Shown piece after piece: positions 33,524 through 42,878 of a DNA stretch of 64,000 bases; position 1 is the first letter of the stretch, and the number at the start of each line of letters is the position of its first letter. Source of the stretch: Erythrobacter sp. AP23. Lineage in GTDB: Bacteria; Pseudomonadota; Alphaproteobacteria; Sphingomonadales; Sphingomonadaceae. Under the pieces are notes generated by a model, which did not search any database, was not told the DNA's origin, and worked only from the letters and a program-made list of their open reading frames with translations. The position numbers were made by a program, and so were the translations under genes. The stretch spans positions 32,390 to 96,389 of the forward strand of contig NZ_LNBY01000004.1 in NCBI RefSeq assembly GCF_001542855.1, given 5' to 3'.

Positions 33524-35794
33524 ATGTCAGCCGCAGCTTCTGCCCGCCAGATCCTCACCCGCCTGCACGAGATCATGGCTGGGCGTACGCATGCCCAGCA
33601 CAAGCTCGACCGCGTTGTCGAAATCATCGCCGAAAGCCTGACGAGCGAGGTCTGCTCGATCTACCTCCTGCGCGAAGGTGCGCTGGAGCTCTACGCCACG
33701 CAAGGTCTTAACCCGGAGGCGGTTCACCTCACCCGCCTGGCAGTGGGCGAGGGTCTGACCGGCACGATCGCCAACAATATCGAGACGCTCAATCTCGCCG
33801 AGGCCAAGGCACATCCCGACTTCGCCTATCGCCCTGAAACGGGTGAGGAAAAGTTTCATTCCTTTGCCGGCGTGCCGATCGTCTATCGCGAACGCGCGGT
33901 GGGTGTGCTGTGTGTCCAGCATGTCGAGCCGCGCCGCTACGAAGATGTCGAGATCGAAGCGCTGCAGACCACCGCGATGGTTCTCTCGGAGCTGATCGCA
34001 CACAAGGAGCTGGTCGACGACGAGGAGCAGATCGATCTCGAGATCGCGCATGTCGAAAACGACGTGCTCGAAGGTCTGACCCTCGTGAAAGGCCTCGCGG
34101 CCGGACAGGCGGTGTTCCATCAGCCGCGCATCGAGATCGACCAGGTCGTGGCCGAGGATATCGAGGCCGAGCGCCAGCGTGTCTATCGCGCCTTCGACAA
34201 GATGCGCGACCAGATCGACGCACTCGGCAAGGAACCCGAGTTCGGCAAGGGCGGTGAGCATGTCGAAGTGCTCGAAACCTACAAGATGTTCGCCTATGAC
34301 GAGGGCTGGAGCCGCCGCATCAACGAGGCAATCGACAGCGGTCTGACCGCCGAAGCGGCGATCGAGCGTGTGCAGCAGCGCACCCGCATGCGCATGCGCG
34401 AAATCGACGATCCGCTGCTGCAGGATCGCATGCACGATCTGGAAGACCTGTCGAACCGCCTATTGCGGATCGTGTCGGGCCAACTGGGCACGGCGGCGAC
34501 GCAGGGTCTGCGGCGCGACACGATCCTGTTCGCGCGTAATCTCGGCCCGGCGGAACTTCTCGAATACGACCGGCGGCGCCTCAAGGGCGTGGTGCTCGAG
34601 GAAGGTTCGCTCACGGCGCACGTCGTCATCGTCGCGCGCGCGATGGGCGTACCCGTGCTGGGCCGCGTTCCGGGCATCCGGACGCGTGTGGCCGAAGGCG
34701 ACGAGGTGATCCTCGATGCCGACAGCGCTACGGTCACGCTCCGGCCCAACCAGCAAGTGCTGGACGCATTCGAGACCCGCTTTGCGCGAACACGCGAGAA
34801 GCAGGCCGCTTATGCCGAGCTGCGCGAGGTCGAACCCTTTACCCGCGATGGTACGCGCATCACGGTCATGATGAATGCCGGGCTGCGCGACGATATGAGC
34901 GCGCTGGCGATGAGTGGGGCGGACGGGGTCGGGCTGTTCCGCACCGAATTCCAGTTTCTTGTGTCTTCCACACTGCCGCAGCGTGACCGTCAGTTGCGGC
35001 TCTACCGTGACGTGCTGGACGCGGCGGGTGACAGGCCCGTGATATTCCGCACCGTCGATATCGGCGGCGACAAGGCGGTGCCCTATATCGGTGATGCGGA
35101 AGCCGATCGCGACGAGAACCCGGCAATGGGTTGGCGTGCCCTGCGGCTATCGCTCGAACGCGAGGGCTTGCTCAAGGCGCAAGCCCGGGCCTTGCTCGAA
35201 GCTGCGGCCGGTCGGACACTCTCGGTCATGTTCCCCATGGTCAGCGAACCGTGGGAATTCGACGCCGGCAAGCAGGTGTTCGAAGACCAGCTCGCGTTTC
35301 TGCGGAAGCGGCGCAAACTCGTGCCCGAGACGATCGAATATGGCTGCATGCTCGAAGTGCCGTCCTTGGCCGACATGCTCGATCTGCTCGCACCGAAACT
35401 GTCGTTCATCTCTGTCGGGACGAATGATCTGACGCAGTTCCTTTTCGCGGCCGATCGCGCCAATCCCAAGCTGGCGGAGCGCTACGACTGGCTGAGTCCC
35501 GCGATCCTGCGGTTTCTTTCGCGGGTGTCGCGATCGCTGGTCGGCCATGACGTGCGGCTCGGCGTTTGCGGAGAGATGGGCGGACGCAGGCTCGAGGCGC
35601 TGGCGCTGCTCGGCATCGGCTATCGGCGTTTGTCGATCACGCCTGCGGCTGTCGGGCCTATAAAGGAACTGGTGCGCAAGGTCGATTTGGGTGAATTGAC
35701 CGAACAGATGGACCGCTGGCTGGCTGCACCGCCCGACGACATGCGCAGCGAACTGCAAAGATGGGCCGCAGAGCGCGAAATCGAATGCGACTGA
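33524..35794 (+). CDS. ptsP: Phosphoenolpyruvate-protein phosphotransferase PtsP (enzyme I-Ntr)
   Basis: 756 residues. An N-terminal GAF domain (about 15-150) is followed by the PEP-utilising N domain. The phosphorylated His366 lies in GSLTAHVVIVARAMGVPVLG. The PEP-binding TIM barrel (about 440-740) contains FRTEFQFL, NPAMGWRALR, SVGTNDLTQF and GVCGEMGG. It starts the nitrogen-type PTS, passing phosphate from PEP to NPr and EIIA-Ntr, which regulate carbon/nitrogen metabolism and K+ transport. The other PTS genes are not in the window. ATG 33524 (MSAAASARQILTRL). Length is as expected for PtsP. Confidence 0.95.
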   Translation: MSAAASARQILTRLHEIMAGRTHAQHKLDRVVEIIAESLTSEVCSIYLLREGALELYATQGLNPEAVHLTRLAVGEGLTGTIANNIETLNLAEAKAHPDFAYRPETGEEKFHSFAGVPIVYRERAVGVLCVQHVEPRRYEDVEIEALQTTAMVLSELIAHKELVDDEEQIDLEIAHVENDVLEGLTLVKGLAAGQAVFHQPRIEIDQVVAEDIEAERQRVYRAFDKMRDQIDALGKEPEFGKGGEHVEVLETYKMFAYDEGWSRRINEAIDSGLTAEAAIERVQQRTRMRMREIDDPLLQDRMHDLEDLSNRLLRIVSGQLGTAATQGLRRDTILFARNLGPAELLEYDRRRLKGVVLEEGSLTAHVVIVARAMGVPVLGRVPGIRTRVAEGDEVILDADSATVTLRPNQQVLDAFETRFARTREKQAAYAELREVEPFTRDGTRITVMMNAGLRDDMSALAMSGADGVGLFRTEFQFLVSSTLPQRDRQLRLYRDVLDAAGDRPVIFRTVDIGGDKAVPYIGDAEADRDENPAMGWRALRLSLEREGLLKAQARALLEAAAGRTLSVMFPMVSEPWEFDAGKQVFEDQLAFLRKRRKLVPETIEYGCMLEVPSLADMLDLLAPKLSFISVGTNDLTQFLFAADRANPKLAERYDWLSPAILRFLSRVSRSLVGHDVRLGVCGEMGGRRLEALALLGIGYRRLSITPAAVGPIKELVRKVDLGELTEQMDRWLAAPPDDMRSELQRWAAEREIECD

Positions 35795-35934
35795 TTTCGT
35801 CGCGAAAGCGCCTCTGTTCATCGGTAGGCACCACCTGTGTTAGGATGCGTGCTTGACAGGGATGCCGCCGGTTCGCTTTTCCTGCGTCAAGACCACATGC
35901 GGCAAAACCGCGGGACTGCTTTATCGGGGATCGC

Positions 35935-36768
35935 ATGAGCAACGAAGAAACTCTTGATCAGGAACAGCTCGAGGAATCCGGCAGTGTCGGCGCCCGGCTG
36001 AAGCAGGCCCGTGAGGCCGCCGGCCTGGAACTGGCGCAAGTGGCGGCCGAAACGCGCATTCCTCAGCGGCATCTTTTGACGATCGAGAACGGCTCGCTCG
36101 CCGACCTGCCGGCCCGGACCTATGCGGTCGGATTTTCCCGAACCTATGCCCGGCTGGTCGGGCTCGATGAGCGGGAAATTGTGGAACAGGTTCGCAACGA
36201 ACTCGCCGAAGGAGACGAGAACGGCGCGGCGCCAGCGAAATTCGAACCTGGCGATCCTGCGCGCGTGCCGGGACGTGGTCTGGCATGGTTTGCGTTGTTC
36301 GCTGCCATACTGCTCATCGGTGGCATTTACGCATTCTACAACAGCTATTTCGCGCCCGGCCTGGGGCCCGCGCCGTTGCAGGATCCGCGCGACGAGGTGG
36401 CTGCGCAGGTGGAGGAGAATGGGGAGGAACCGGTACAGGCAGCGGCACCTGCGCCGACCGGTCCGGTCGTCTTCACCAGCGAAATGGACGGTACCTGGGT
36501 CAAGTTCTACGATGCCAATGGCGAACGGCTCTATGAAGCCCAGATGGCGGTGGGCGACAGCTTTACGGTTCCCGCAGATGCCGAAGGTCCGCAGGTTTGG
36601 ACCGGGAGACCATATGCACTGGCGATAACCATCGGCGGTCGCGCCGTGCCCAAGCTCTCGGAAGAAGACGAGGTGGTGAAGGACGTTCCGATCACCGCCG
36701 AGGCGCTGCTCGCCCGCGCCGATCGCCCTGCGTCTCCAAATGGGGCCACCCCTCCCAACGGCGGCTGA
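35935..36768 (+). CDS. RodZ-like helix-turn-helix membrane protein (DUF4115)
   Basis: 277 residues. A cytoplasmic XRE-type HTH (about 17-80, with LKQAREAAGLELAQVAAETR and AVGFSRTYARL) precedes a transmembrane helix at about 117-137. A Pro/Ala linker leads to a C-terminal beta-rich DUF4115 domain (about 180-260, with GTWVKFYDANGERLYEAQM). This is the RodZ architecture, in which the HTH contacts MreB and helps rod-shape morphogenesis. ATG 35935. The next gene downstream is ybgF. Confidence 0.9.
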   Translation: MSNEETLDQEQLEESGSVGARLKQAREAAGLELAQVAAETRIPQRHLLTIENGSLADLPARTYAVGFSRTYARLVGLDEREIVEQVRNELAEGDENGAAPAKFEPGDPARVPGRGLAWFALFAAILLIGGIYAFYNSYFAPGLGPAPLQDPRDEVAAQVEENGEEPVQAAAPAPTGPVVFTSEMDGTWVKFYDANGERLYEAQMAVGDSFTVPADAEGPQVWTGRPYALAITIGGRAVPKLSEEDEVVKDVPITAEALLARADRPASPNGATPPNGG

Positions 36769-36870
36769 TTTTTACCCTGTGGAAGGGGATAAGCCCGCTT
36801 CATGGCCTCGACAGATTCGCGGGGCTAGGGCACTTTCGCAACCTACGGATATCCCACGAGGAGCCACCGG

Positions 36871-37788
36871 ATGACATTCGGATCGATCACCCGCAACCTG
36901 TCCTTTCTCGGGGCCGGTTTCGCCCTGCTCGCCACTTCCGCCCCGGCGCTGCCGCAGGATGGAAATGAAGAGGCACGTCTGCGCCGCCTCGAAGCCGAGG
37001 TGCGGGCGCTGCAGCGCAGGGTCTTCCCGGGCGGCGACGGGCGCTTCTTCGAACCTGAGATAAGCGCGCCGCCTTCGGTCGATTCGACGGTGACCAATCC
37101 CTCGACGAGCGCGGTTACCGATATCCTCGCCCGGCTCGACGCGCTCGAAGCGCAGCTGCAACGGCAAACCGCGCAGAATGAGGAAAGCGCGAATGCAATC
37201 CGCCTGCTGACCGAGCGGGTTGCAACACTGGAGAGCTCGGAGAGCTCGGCGAGCGCGGTCGCAGCGACGGCACCGGCTTCGGAAACCGCCGCCCAACCAG
37301 CGGGCGGCGCAGCGCGTTCGGTCGCGGCGGCTGAACCTTCCGGTCCGAGCGACGAGCGCCTTGCCGCGGTCCAGTCGATCGCCAAGCCGCAAACCGAAGA
37401 CCCGGCGGACGACGAATATTCCTATGGCTATCGTCTGTGGAATGCAGGCTTCTATCCCGAGGCGCAGCAACAGCTGACCCTGTTCGTCGAGCAGAACCCC
37501 AGCCACTGGCGCACCACCTACGGACGCAACCTGCTGGGCCGGGCCTATCTCGACGACGGAAAGGCCAAGGAAGCCGCGCCCTGGTTCCTCAAGAACTACC
37601 AGGAAGACAAGACCGGCGCGCGCGCAGGCGACAGCCTTCTTTACTTGGCCGAGGCGATGATCGCGCTCGACGATACGCGCCGGGCCTGCATTGCGCTCGC
37701 CGAGTTTTCCGAGACCTATCCGGCGCTGGCTGCAGGACGCCTGCAGAGCCAGTACGAAGCCAATCGCGGCAAGGTGAATTGCAATTGA
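36871..37788 (+). CDS. ybgF: YbgF/CpoB-like TPR protein of the Tol-Pal system
   Basis: 305 residues. A signal peptide (about 1-27) is followed by a coiled coil (about 33-52 and 85-125, for trimerisation) and an Ala/Pro linker. C-terminal TPR repeats (about 170-290) include YGYRLWNAGFYPEAQQQL, the YbgF signature position. It lies in the periplasm and couples Tol-Pal constriction to peptidoglycan synthesis. The tol-pal genes are not adjacent. Its TGA at 37786-37788 overlaps the start region of tilS. ATG 36871 follows GAGGAG. Confidence 0.88.
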   Translation: MTFGSITRNLSFLGAGFALLATSAPALPQDGNEEARLRRLEAEVRALQRRVFPGGDGRFFEPEISAPPSVDSTVTNPSTSAVTDILARLDALEAQLQRQTAQNEESANAIRLLTERVATLESSESSASAVAATAPASETAAQPAGGAARSVAAAEPSGPSDERLAAVQSIAKPQTEDPADDEYSYGYRLWNAGFYPEAQQQLTLFVEQNPSHWRTTYGRNLLGRAYLDDGKAKEAAPWFLKNYQEDKTGARAGDSLLYLAEAMIALDDTRRACIALAEFSETYPALAAGRLQSQYEANRGKVNCN

Positions 37789-38728
37789 TGGGGATATCGA
37801 CCCGGCGCTGCTGACGCGTTTCGAGGCTGCGCTTGGCAGCCAGTGGCATGGCAACAAGCTTGGTCTGGCCGTTTCCGGTGGTAGCGACAGCATGGCGCTC
37901 TTGGCGCTTGCGCACGAACTGCTTGGCGAGAAGGTCGAGGTTGCCACTGTCGATCACGGCTTGCGACCCGAAGCGGCCGAGGAATGTGCTTTGGTTGTAC
38001 GCGTATGCGAAGAGCGCGGAATTCCATGCGACATCTTCAGGGTGAACGTCGACGCGGGGAACGTGCAGGACCGGGCCCGTGCAGCGCGCTACTCCGCGCT
38101 GGGGGCTTGGGCGCTGGAGCGTGGGTTGGCAGCCATCGCCACAGCGCATCATGCCGACGACCAGGCAGAAACGGTTCTTATGCGGCTCAATCGCGGGAGC
38201 GGGTTGGCGGGCCTTGCGGGCATCCGCTCTTGCACACTCATCGAAGGGGGGACGGTGCCTGTGGTCCGCCCGTTGCTGGGATTCCGCAAGCGCGAGTTGT
38301 GCGACATTGTCGAGCAATTGGGCCTGCCTCACGTGGAAGACCCGAGCAATCTGGATGAGAGTTACGATCGCGTGCGCATCAGGCGCGCGCTGGAGAATGC
38401 GGACTGGCTCGATCCGTTGGCCATTGCGCGTTCCGCCGGGCATCTCGAAGAGACCGAGAAGGCTCTGGAAAGTCTCGCGCTCCGGCTCTGGGACGATCGT
38501 GCGTCGGTTGAGGATGGGCGCGTATCCGTTCCGAAGGCGGCCCTGCTCGATACGTCGGCCCGCCTTGTCGCCAGGGCCGTGGGCGTCCTCGGGGGCCGGA
38601 CCTCGCATGGCGAGGTAGCGGCGTTTCTCAAGACTGGAGTGCAACGGGGCAATCTGGCCGGAGTTCTGATCGAGACCGGCGAGGAGACCTTTGTTTGCAC
38701 GCCCGAACCGCCGCGACGCAGCGGCTAG
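37784..38728 (+). CDS. tilS: tRNA(Ile) lysidine synthetase TilS, non-standard or frameshifted start
   Basis: TilS ligates lysine to C34 of tRNA-Ile(CAU) so that it reads AUA codons. The PP-loop ATP motif AVSGGSDSMALLALA, then ARYSALGAWA, TAHHADDQAETVLMRL and RPLLGFRKREL identify it. The in-frame ATG at 37892 lies inside the PP-loop and cannot be the start. Upstream the frame has no ATG, GTG or TTG before a TGA at 37775. An ATT at 37784 has AAGGTG 7 bp before it. Alternatively the ATG at 37788 would be in frame if the GGGG run at 37790 had one more G. I used the ATT. About 314 residues, the short TilS form. The first residues are uncertain. Confidence 0.85.
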   Translation: MDGDIDPALLTRFEAALGSQWHGNKLGLAVSGGSDSMALLALAHELLGEKVEVATVDHGLRPEAAEECALVVRVCEERGIPCDIFRVNVDAGNVQDRARAARYSALGAWALERGLAAIATAHHADDQAETVLMRLNRGSGLAGLAGIRSCTLIEGGTVPVVRPLLGFRKRELCDIVEQLGLPHVEDPSNLDESYDRVRIRRALENADWLDPLAIARSAGHLEETEKALESLALRLWDDRASVEDGRVSVPKAALLDTSARLVARAVGVLGGRTSHGEVAAFLKTGVQRGNLAGVLIETGEETFVCTPEPPRRSG

Positions 38729-38734
38729 CGACGA

Positions 38735-39394
38735 TCAGATGATGCTGTCGCCGAGGCCCATGCGCTTCCCATCGGTGATTACGACCCTGTCGCCCTTCTT
38801 GGCGATGGCGAACAGCCGCTTTGCGATATCGTCGGGCACGCCGATGCAACCGTGGCTGGCATAGCCGTTCTCGACTTCGCTCCCGCCATGGATCGCGATC
38901 CCGTCATTGGTCAGAAACATGCTCCAGGGCATCGGCGCATTGCCGTATTTCTCCGACACATTGTGCCGCTGCTTCCACAGTATCGGGAAAACCCCGGTCG
39001 GAGTCGGGTGCTCATCGGTTCCGAGCATCACCGCGGCCGCGCCGATTTCATAGCCGCCCTGAAAAATGGATATCACGCGTGCCTGCAAGTCGACGGTGAC
39101 CAGGAGCGGACCGTCGGGCACTCCCTCGTCGTCCCAATGCCATTCGCCATACTTGATCGGGCCCTCTATCGGCAGCACCCGGCGCACCGTGTAAAGGCGC
39201 TCGGCATCGGCAGCGGCCTTGGCAGCGATCGCGCCGTGAGCAAACACGGGCTGAGGCGCGGGCGCTGCTTGGGCCAGGGATGTGGTTTCCGGCAACTGGT
39301 TCTCCGCCGTCGCGCGACCGCCAATGGCGACGCCCGCCAAAACGAGCGCTGCCGCCACGGTCCCTCCGCCGATCCACTTCAGAATCACGTCCAT
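38735..39394 (-). CDS. L,D-transpeptidase (YkuD domain), membrane anchored
   Basis: 219 residues. An N-terminal hydrophobic anchor or signal (about 5-25) precedes a YkuD domain (about 85-215) with the catalytic signature IHGGSEVENGYASHGCIGVP (Cys nucleophile, His). Such enzymes form 3-3 cross-links in peptidoglycan or attach lipoproteins to it. ATG 39394 (MDVILKWIGGGTV). Convergent with tilS, 6 bp apart. Confidence 0.93.
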   Translation of the reverse strand: MDVILKWIGGGTVAAALVLAGVAIGGRATAENQLPETTSLAQAAPAPQPVFAHGAIAAKAAADAERLYTVRRVLPIEGPIKYGEWHWDDEGVPDGPLLVTVDLQARVISIFQGGYEIGAAAVMLGTDEHPTPTGVFPILWKQRHNVSEKYGNAPMPWSMFLTNDGIAIHGGSEVENGYASHGCIGVPDDIAKRLFAIAKKGDRVVITDGKRMGLGDSII

Positions 39395-39478
39395 GGGTAC
39401 TTTATGGGCCCAAACCCATGAATTTTCCAGCAAGGGCCCCGAATTCGTCCCATGCAGGCACAGTGTGAAGCGGGTTCG

Positions 39479-40090
39479 CTAACCGGCCAGCGCTGCCGCC
39501 TCTCTGGCCAGTTCCTCAACCGCAGGTTCGTCGACAACGCCGCTCGGGGCGACCCAGCTGCCACCGACGCATAAGACCGGATCGAATGCGAGCCATTCCG
39601 GGGCATTCGCAAGCGAAACGCCACCGGTGGGGCAGAACCGGCATTGGCTGAATGGACCCGCGAGTGCCTTCAAGGCCGGCAACCCACCTGCCGCCATGGC
39701 CGGGAAGAATTTGAAATGGGTGAAACCCAGATCGAGCCCGCGCATGATGTCGCCCGCATTGGCAATGCCGGGCAGGAACGGGATTCGTTCACGGATTGCC
39801 GCCCTGCCCAGCGGCTCGGTCAGGCCGGGCGAAACGATGAACTGGCTGCCTGCCTCGATCGCATCGGCCAAATCCTGCTGGTTGGTGACCGTGCCTGCAC
39901 CGACGATTGCGCCCTCGACCTTACGCATCGCGCGAATGGCGTCGAGCGCAGCGGGCGTGCGCAGCGTGACCTCGAGTACCGGCAGGCCGCCTGCCACCAG
40001 GGCGCGAGCCAGCGGCTCGGCATGTTCCAGTTGGTCGACGACGATGACCGGAATTACCGGCGCAGTCTGCATGATGTCGGCGATGGTCAT
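39479..40090 (-). CDS. eda: KDPG aldolase Eda
   Basis: 203 residues. It cleaves 2-keto-3-deoxy-6-phosphogluconate to pyruvate and glyceraldehyde-3-phosphate. The catalytic Glu lies in [12 protein letters not shown], and the Schiff-base Lys in [14 protein letters not shown], followed by CPTGGVS. ATG 40090 overlaps the end of glk by 4 bp (ATGA). It is the last gene of the zwf-edd-glk-eda operon. Confidence 0.96.
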   Translation of the reverse strand: MTIADIMQTAPVIPVIVVDQLEHAEPLARALVAGGLPVLEVTLRTPAALDAIRAMRKVEGAIVGAGTVTNQQDLADAIEAGSQFIVSPGLTEPLGRAAIRERIPFLPGIANAGDIMRGLDLGFTHFKFFPAMAAGGLPALKALAGPFSQCRFCPTGGVSLANAPEWLAFDPVLCVGGSWVAPSGVVDEPAVEELAREAAALAG

Positions 40091-41058
40091 CCGTGTTCCC
40101 TGACGAAAGCGGCAGCGGCGCCGAACAGCCCCGGTTGCGGGTGGACAATGAGTTTGACCGGGATCGATGCCATCAGCTCCTGGAAACGGCCCTTGGCCTT
40201 GAAGCGTTCGGAAAATCCCGATTTCAGCAGCGTCTCGCGAATACGGTAACCGAGGCCGCCGGCAATCACGACGCCGCCGAACCCGCCTTGGGCCAGTGCA
40301 ATATCGCCTGCCACGCTGCCGAGCGACATGCAGAAGCGATCGACTGCCGCGGCGGCGAGGCTGTCGCTGCCATCCTGCCCGCGCGTCCAGATCGCGATGT
40401 CGTCTTCCTCGGCGACCGGCTTGCCCTCCATGGCGGCGAGCGTCTGATAGATGTCGGAGATGGCGGGTCCTGCCACGACGCGCTCGACCGAAACGCGCGT
40501 ATGGCGTTTGCGTAGGCGGGCGAGAATGGCATCGTCGATCTGGTCGAGCGGGGCGAAGTCGATATGGCCGCCTTCGGTGGCCGAAACGCGATAGGTCCCG
40601 TCGGGCTCGCGATATAGATGGGCGACGCCGAGGCCGGTGCCGGGGCCAAGTACGCTGAGGCGACCGGTCGGGGCCAGCGGCTTATCGGGTCCGGTCAGGT
40701 GAATTAACTGATCCTCGCCAACGCGGGCCACGGCATGCGCCACCGCCTCGAAATCATTGACGATGCAGTAACGCTCGACGCCCAACTTCTCCTTCACCAA
40801 GCCCGGTCGGATAATCCACGGGTTGTTGGTGAAGCGGATGACATCGCCGCCCACAGGACCTGCGATGGCCATCGAAACGCGGGGGGGCAGGCTGCCACCC
40901 ATCCGCTCGCGGAAGTCCTCCCACGCGGTCTGGAAGCTGGCGTGATCCTCGGTGTGCAGCGTTTCGGGTTCGCCCAGCGAGATCGCGCCGTCATCGGCCA
41001 CCGTCGCGATAGCGAAACGGGCGTGGGTGCCGCCGATATCGACGCTGACGAGATCCAT
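40087..41058 (-). CDS. glk: Glucokinase
   Basis: 323 residues, the Glk family with [15 protein letters not shown] (phosphate loop), a substrate loop NNPWIIRPG and [14 protein letters not shown]. It phosphorylates glucose with ATP and feeds zwf. ATG 41058 ([15 protein letters not shown]) was chosen; the upstream frame is edd read in another phase. The start is 2 bp after the edd stop, and the end overlaps eda, indicating an operon. Confidence 0.95.
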   Translation of the reverse strand: MDLVSVDIGGTHARFAIATVADDGAISLGEPETLHTEDHASFQTAWEDFRERMGGSLPPRVSMAIAGPVGGDVIRFTNNPWIIRPGLVKEKLGVERYCIVNDFEAVAHAVARVGEDQLIHLTGPDKPLAPTGRLSVLGPGTGLGVAHLYREPDGTYRVSATEGGHIDFAPLDQIDDAILARLRKRHTRVSVERVVAGPAISDIYQTLAAMEGKPVAEEDDIAIWTRGQDGSDSLAAAAVDRFCMSLGSVAGDIALAQGGFGGVVIAGGLGYRIRETLLKSGFSERFKAKGRFQELMASIPVKLIVHPQPGLFGAAAAFVREHG

Positions 41059-41060
41059 GC

Positions 41061-42878
41061 TCACAGCCCTGCCATCGCCATCATCGAGGAAGCGCCCCGT
41101 TCCGCTCCGTCTGCATTGCTGCGGAACATGGCGAAGAGTTCGCGACCCATGCCTGTTTCGGGCGCTGGCTCGGGCGCCGGATCGCGCGCATCGAGATCGA
41201 CGTCGGACGACAGTTCGCCTGTCGCTGCGCAGACCCGCACCAGATCGCCGTCGCGCAGCCTGGACAGCGGCCCGCCGCCCAGCGCTTCGGGCGTGCAATG
41301 GATCGCTGCGGGCACCTTGCCCGATGCGCCCGACATGCGGCCATCGGTAACGAGCGCGACCTTGTAGCCGCGGTCCTGCAGGACGCCGAGGGCGGGGGTG
41401 AGCTTGTGCAGTTCAGGCATGCCGTTGGCTCGCGGGCCCTGGAAGCGGACCACGACGACCACGTCGCGGTCGAGTTCGCCCTTTTTGAACGCCTCGTTCA
41501 CGGCAGACTGCGTCTCGAATACCCGACAGGGGGCCTCGACGGTCCAGCGTTCGCGCTTGACGGCGGAAGATTTGAAACACGCGCGACCGAGATTGCCTTC
41601 GACGAGCCGCATGCCACCATCGGGCTGGAACGGGTCGGACGCCGGGCGCAGCATCTCCGTGTCGCCCGAAGGACCCGGATCACGCCAGGCAAGCGCGTCG
41701 CTATCCATGCCCGGTTCTCGGCTGTAGCTCTCGAAGCCGCCATCCCAGATCGTCAGGATGTCGGAGTGCGCAAGACCTTCTTCGAGCAGCGTGCCGATGA
41801 CATAGCCCATGCCGCCCGCCTCGTGGAAATGGTTCACGTCGCCCGAACCGTTGGGATAGACGCGTGCGATCAGCGGTACGGCGCTGGACAGCTCGGACAG
41901 GTCGGTCCAGTCGAACCGGATGCCCGCCGCGCGCGCCATGGCCGGGATATGGATCGCATGGTTGGTCGACCCGCCGGTCGCGAGCAGGCCGATGGCCGCG
42001 TTCACGATGGCCTTCTCGTCGACCACGCGCGACAGCGGGCGAAAATCCTCGCCCGACTTGCCGATCGCGGCGAGACGGTGCGTGGCCGCACGGCTCAATT
42101 CCTGCCGCAGCTTGGCACCGGGCTGGACGAAGGCCGCGCCGGGCACGTGGAGCCCCATCATCTCCATCATCATCTGATTGGAATTGGCGGTGCCGTAGAA
42201 GGTACAGGTGCCGGGCGAATGGTAGCTGCCCATCTCGCTGGCGAGCAATTCCTCGCGCCCGACCTTGCCTTCGGCATAGAGCTGGCGCGTCCGCTGCTTT
42301 TCCTTGTTCGAGATGCCCGTCCCCATCGGTCCGGAAGGGACGAAAATGGCCGGAAGGTGCCCGAAGCGCAGCGCGCCCATCAGCAAGCCGGGCACGATTT
42401 TGTCGCAAATCCCGAGCAGTGCGACGCCATCGTACATCGCATGGCTCAGTGCGACGATGGTCGACAGCGCGATGGTGTCGCGGCTGAACAGCGACAACTC
42501 CATACCCGCCTCGCCCTGTGTTACTCCGTCGCACATCGCGGGCGTGCCGCCCGCGACCTGCACGGTGGCGCCGACCTCGCGCGCCCAGATCTTCATCCGC
42601 TCGGGATAGCGGTAATAGGGCTGATGCGCGGAGAGCATGTCATTGTAGGCGCTGACCACGCCCAGGTTGGGTCCCTTGGCGGCCTTGATCGCTTCCTGAT
42701 CCTCTTCCGCGCCCGCGAAAGCGTGGGCGAGGTTCGAGCAGGACAGCGAGCCGCGATTGACCTGCCGCTCGCCCTCCCGGTCCATCAGGTCGAGATAGTC
42801 GGAGCGGCTATCGCGCGATTTGGCAATCACCCGCTGGGTTACGCGGTGGATCGTGTCGTTCAGCGGCTTATTCGTCAT
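41061..42878 (-). CDS. edd: Phosphogluconate dehydratase Edd
   Basis: 605 residues, IlvD/Edd family Fe-S dehydratase. It converts 6-phosphogluconate to KDPG. Diagnostic pieces: [20 protein letters not shown] (cluster Cys), [20 protein letters not shown] (cluster Cys) and [17 protein letters not shown] at the C-terminus. The start overlaps the end of zwf by 11 bp. This is the second gene of the Entner-Doudoroff operon. Confidence 0.97.
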   Translation of the reverse strand: MTNKPLNDTIHRVTQRVIAKSRDSRSDYLDLMDREGERQVNRGSLSCSNLAHAFAGAEEDQEAIKAAKGPNLGVVSAYNDMLSAHQPYYRYPERMKIWAREVGATVQVAGGTPAMCDGVTQGEAGMELSLFSRDTIALSTIVALSHAMYDGVALLGICDKIVPGLLMGALRFGHLPAIFVPSGPMGTGISNKEKQRTRQLYAEGKVGREELLASEMGSYHSPGTCTFYGTANSNQMMMEMMGLHVPGAAFVQPGAKLRQELSRAATHRLAAIGKSGEDFRPLSRVVDEKAIVNAAIGLLATGGSTNHAIHIPAMARAAGIRFDWTDLSELSSAVPLIARVYPNGSGDVNHFHEAGGMGYVIGTLLEEGLAHSDILTIWDGGFESYSREPGMDSDALAWRDPGPSGDTEMLRPASDPFQPDGGMRLVEGNLGRACFKSSAVKRERWTVEAPCRVFETQSAVNEAFKKGELDRDVVVVVRFQGPRANGMPELHKLTPALGVLQDRGYKVALVTDGRMSGASGKVPAAIHCTPEALGGGPLSRLRDGDLVRVCAATGELSSDVDLDARDPAPEPAPETGMGRELFAMFRSNADGAERGASSMMAMAGL

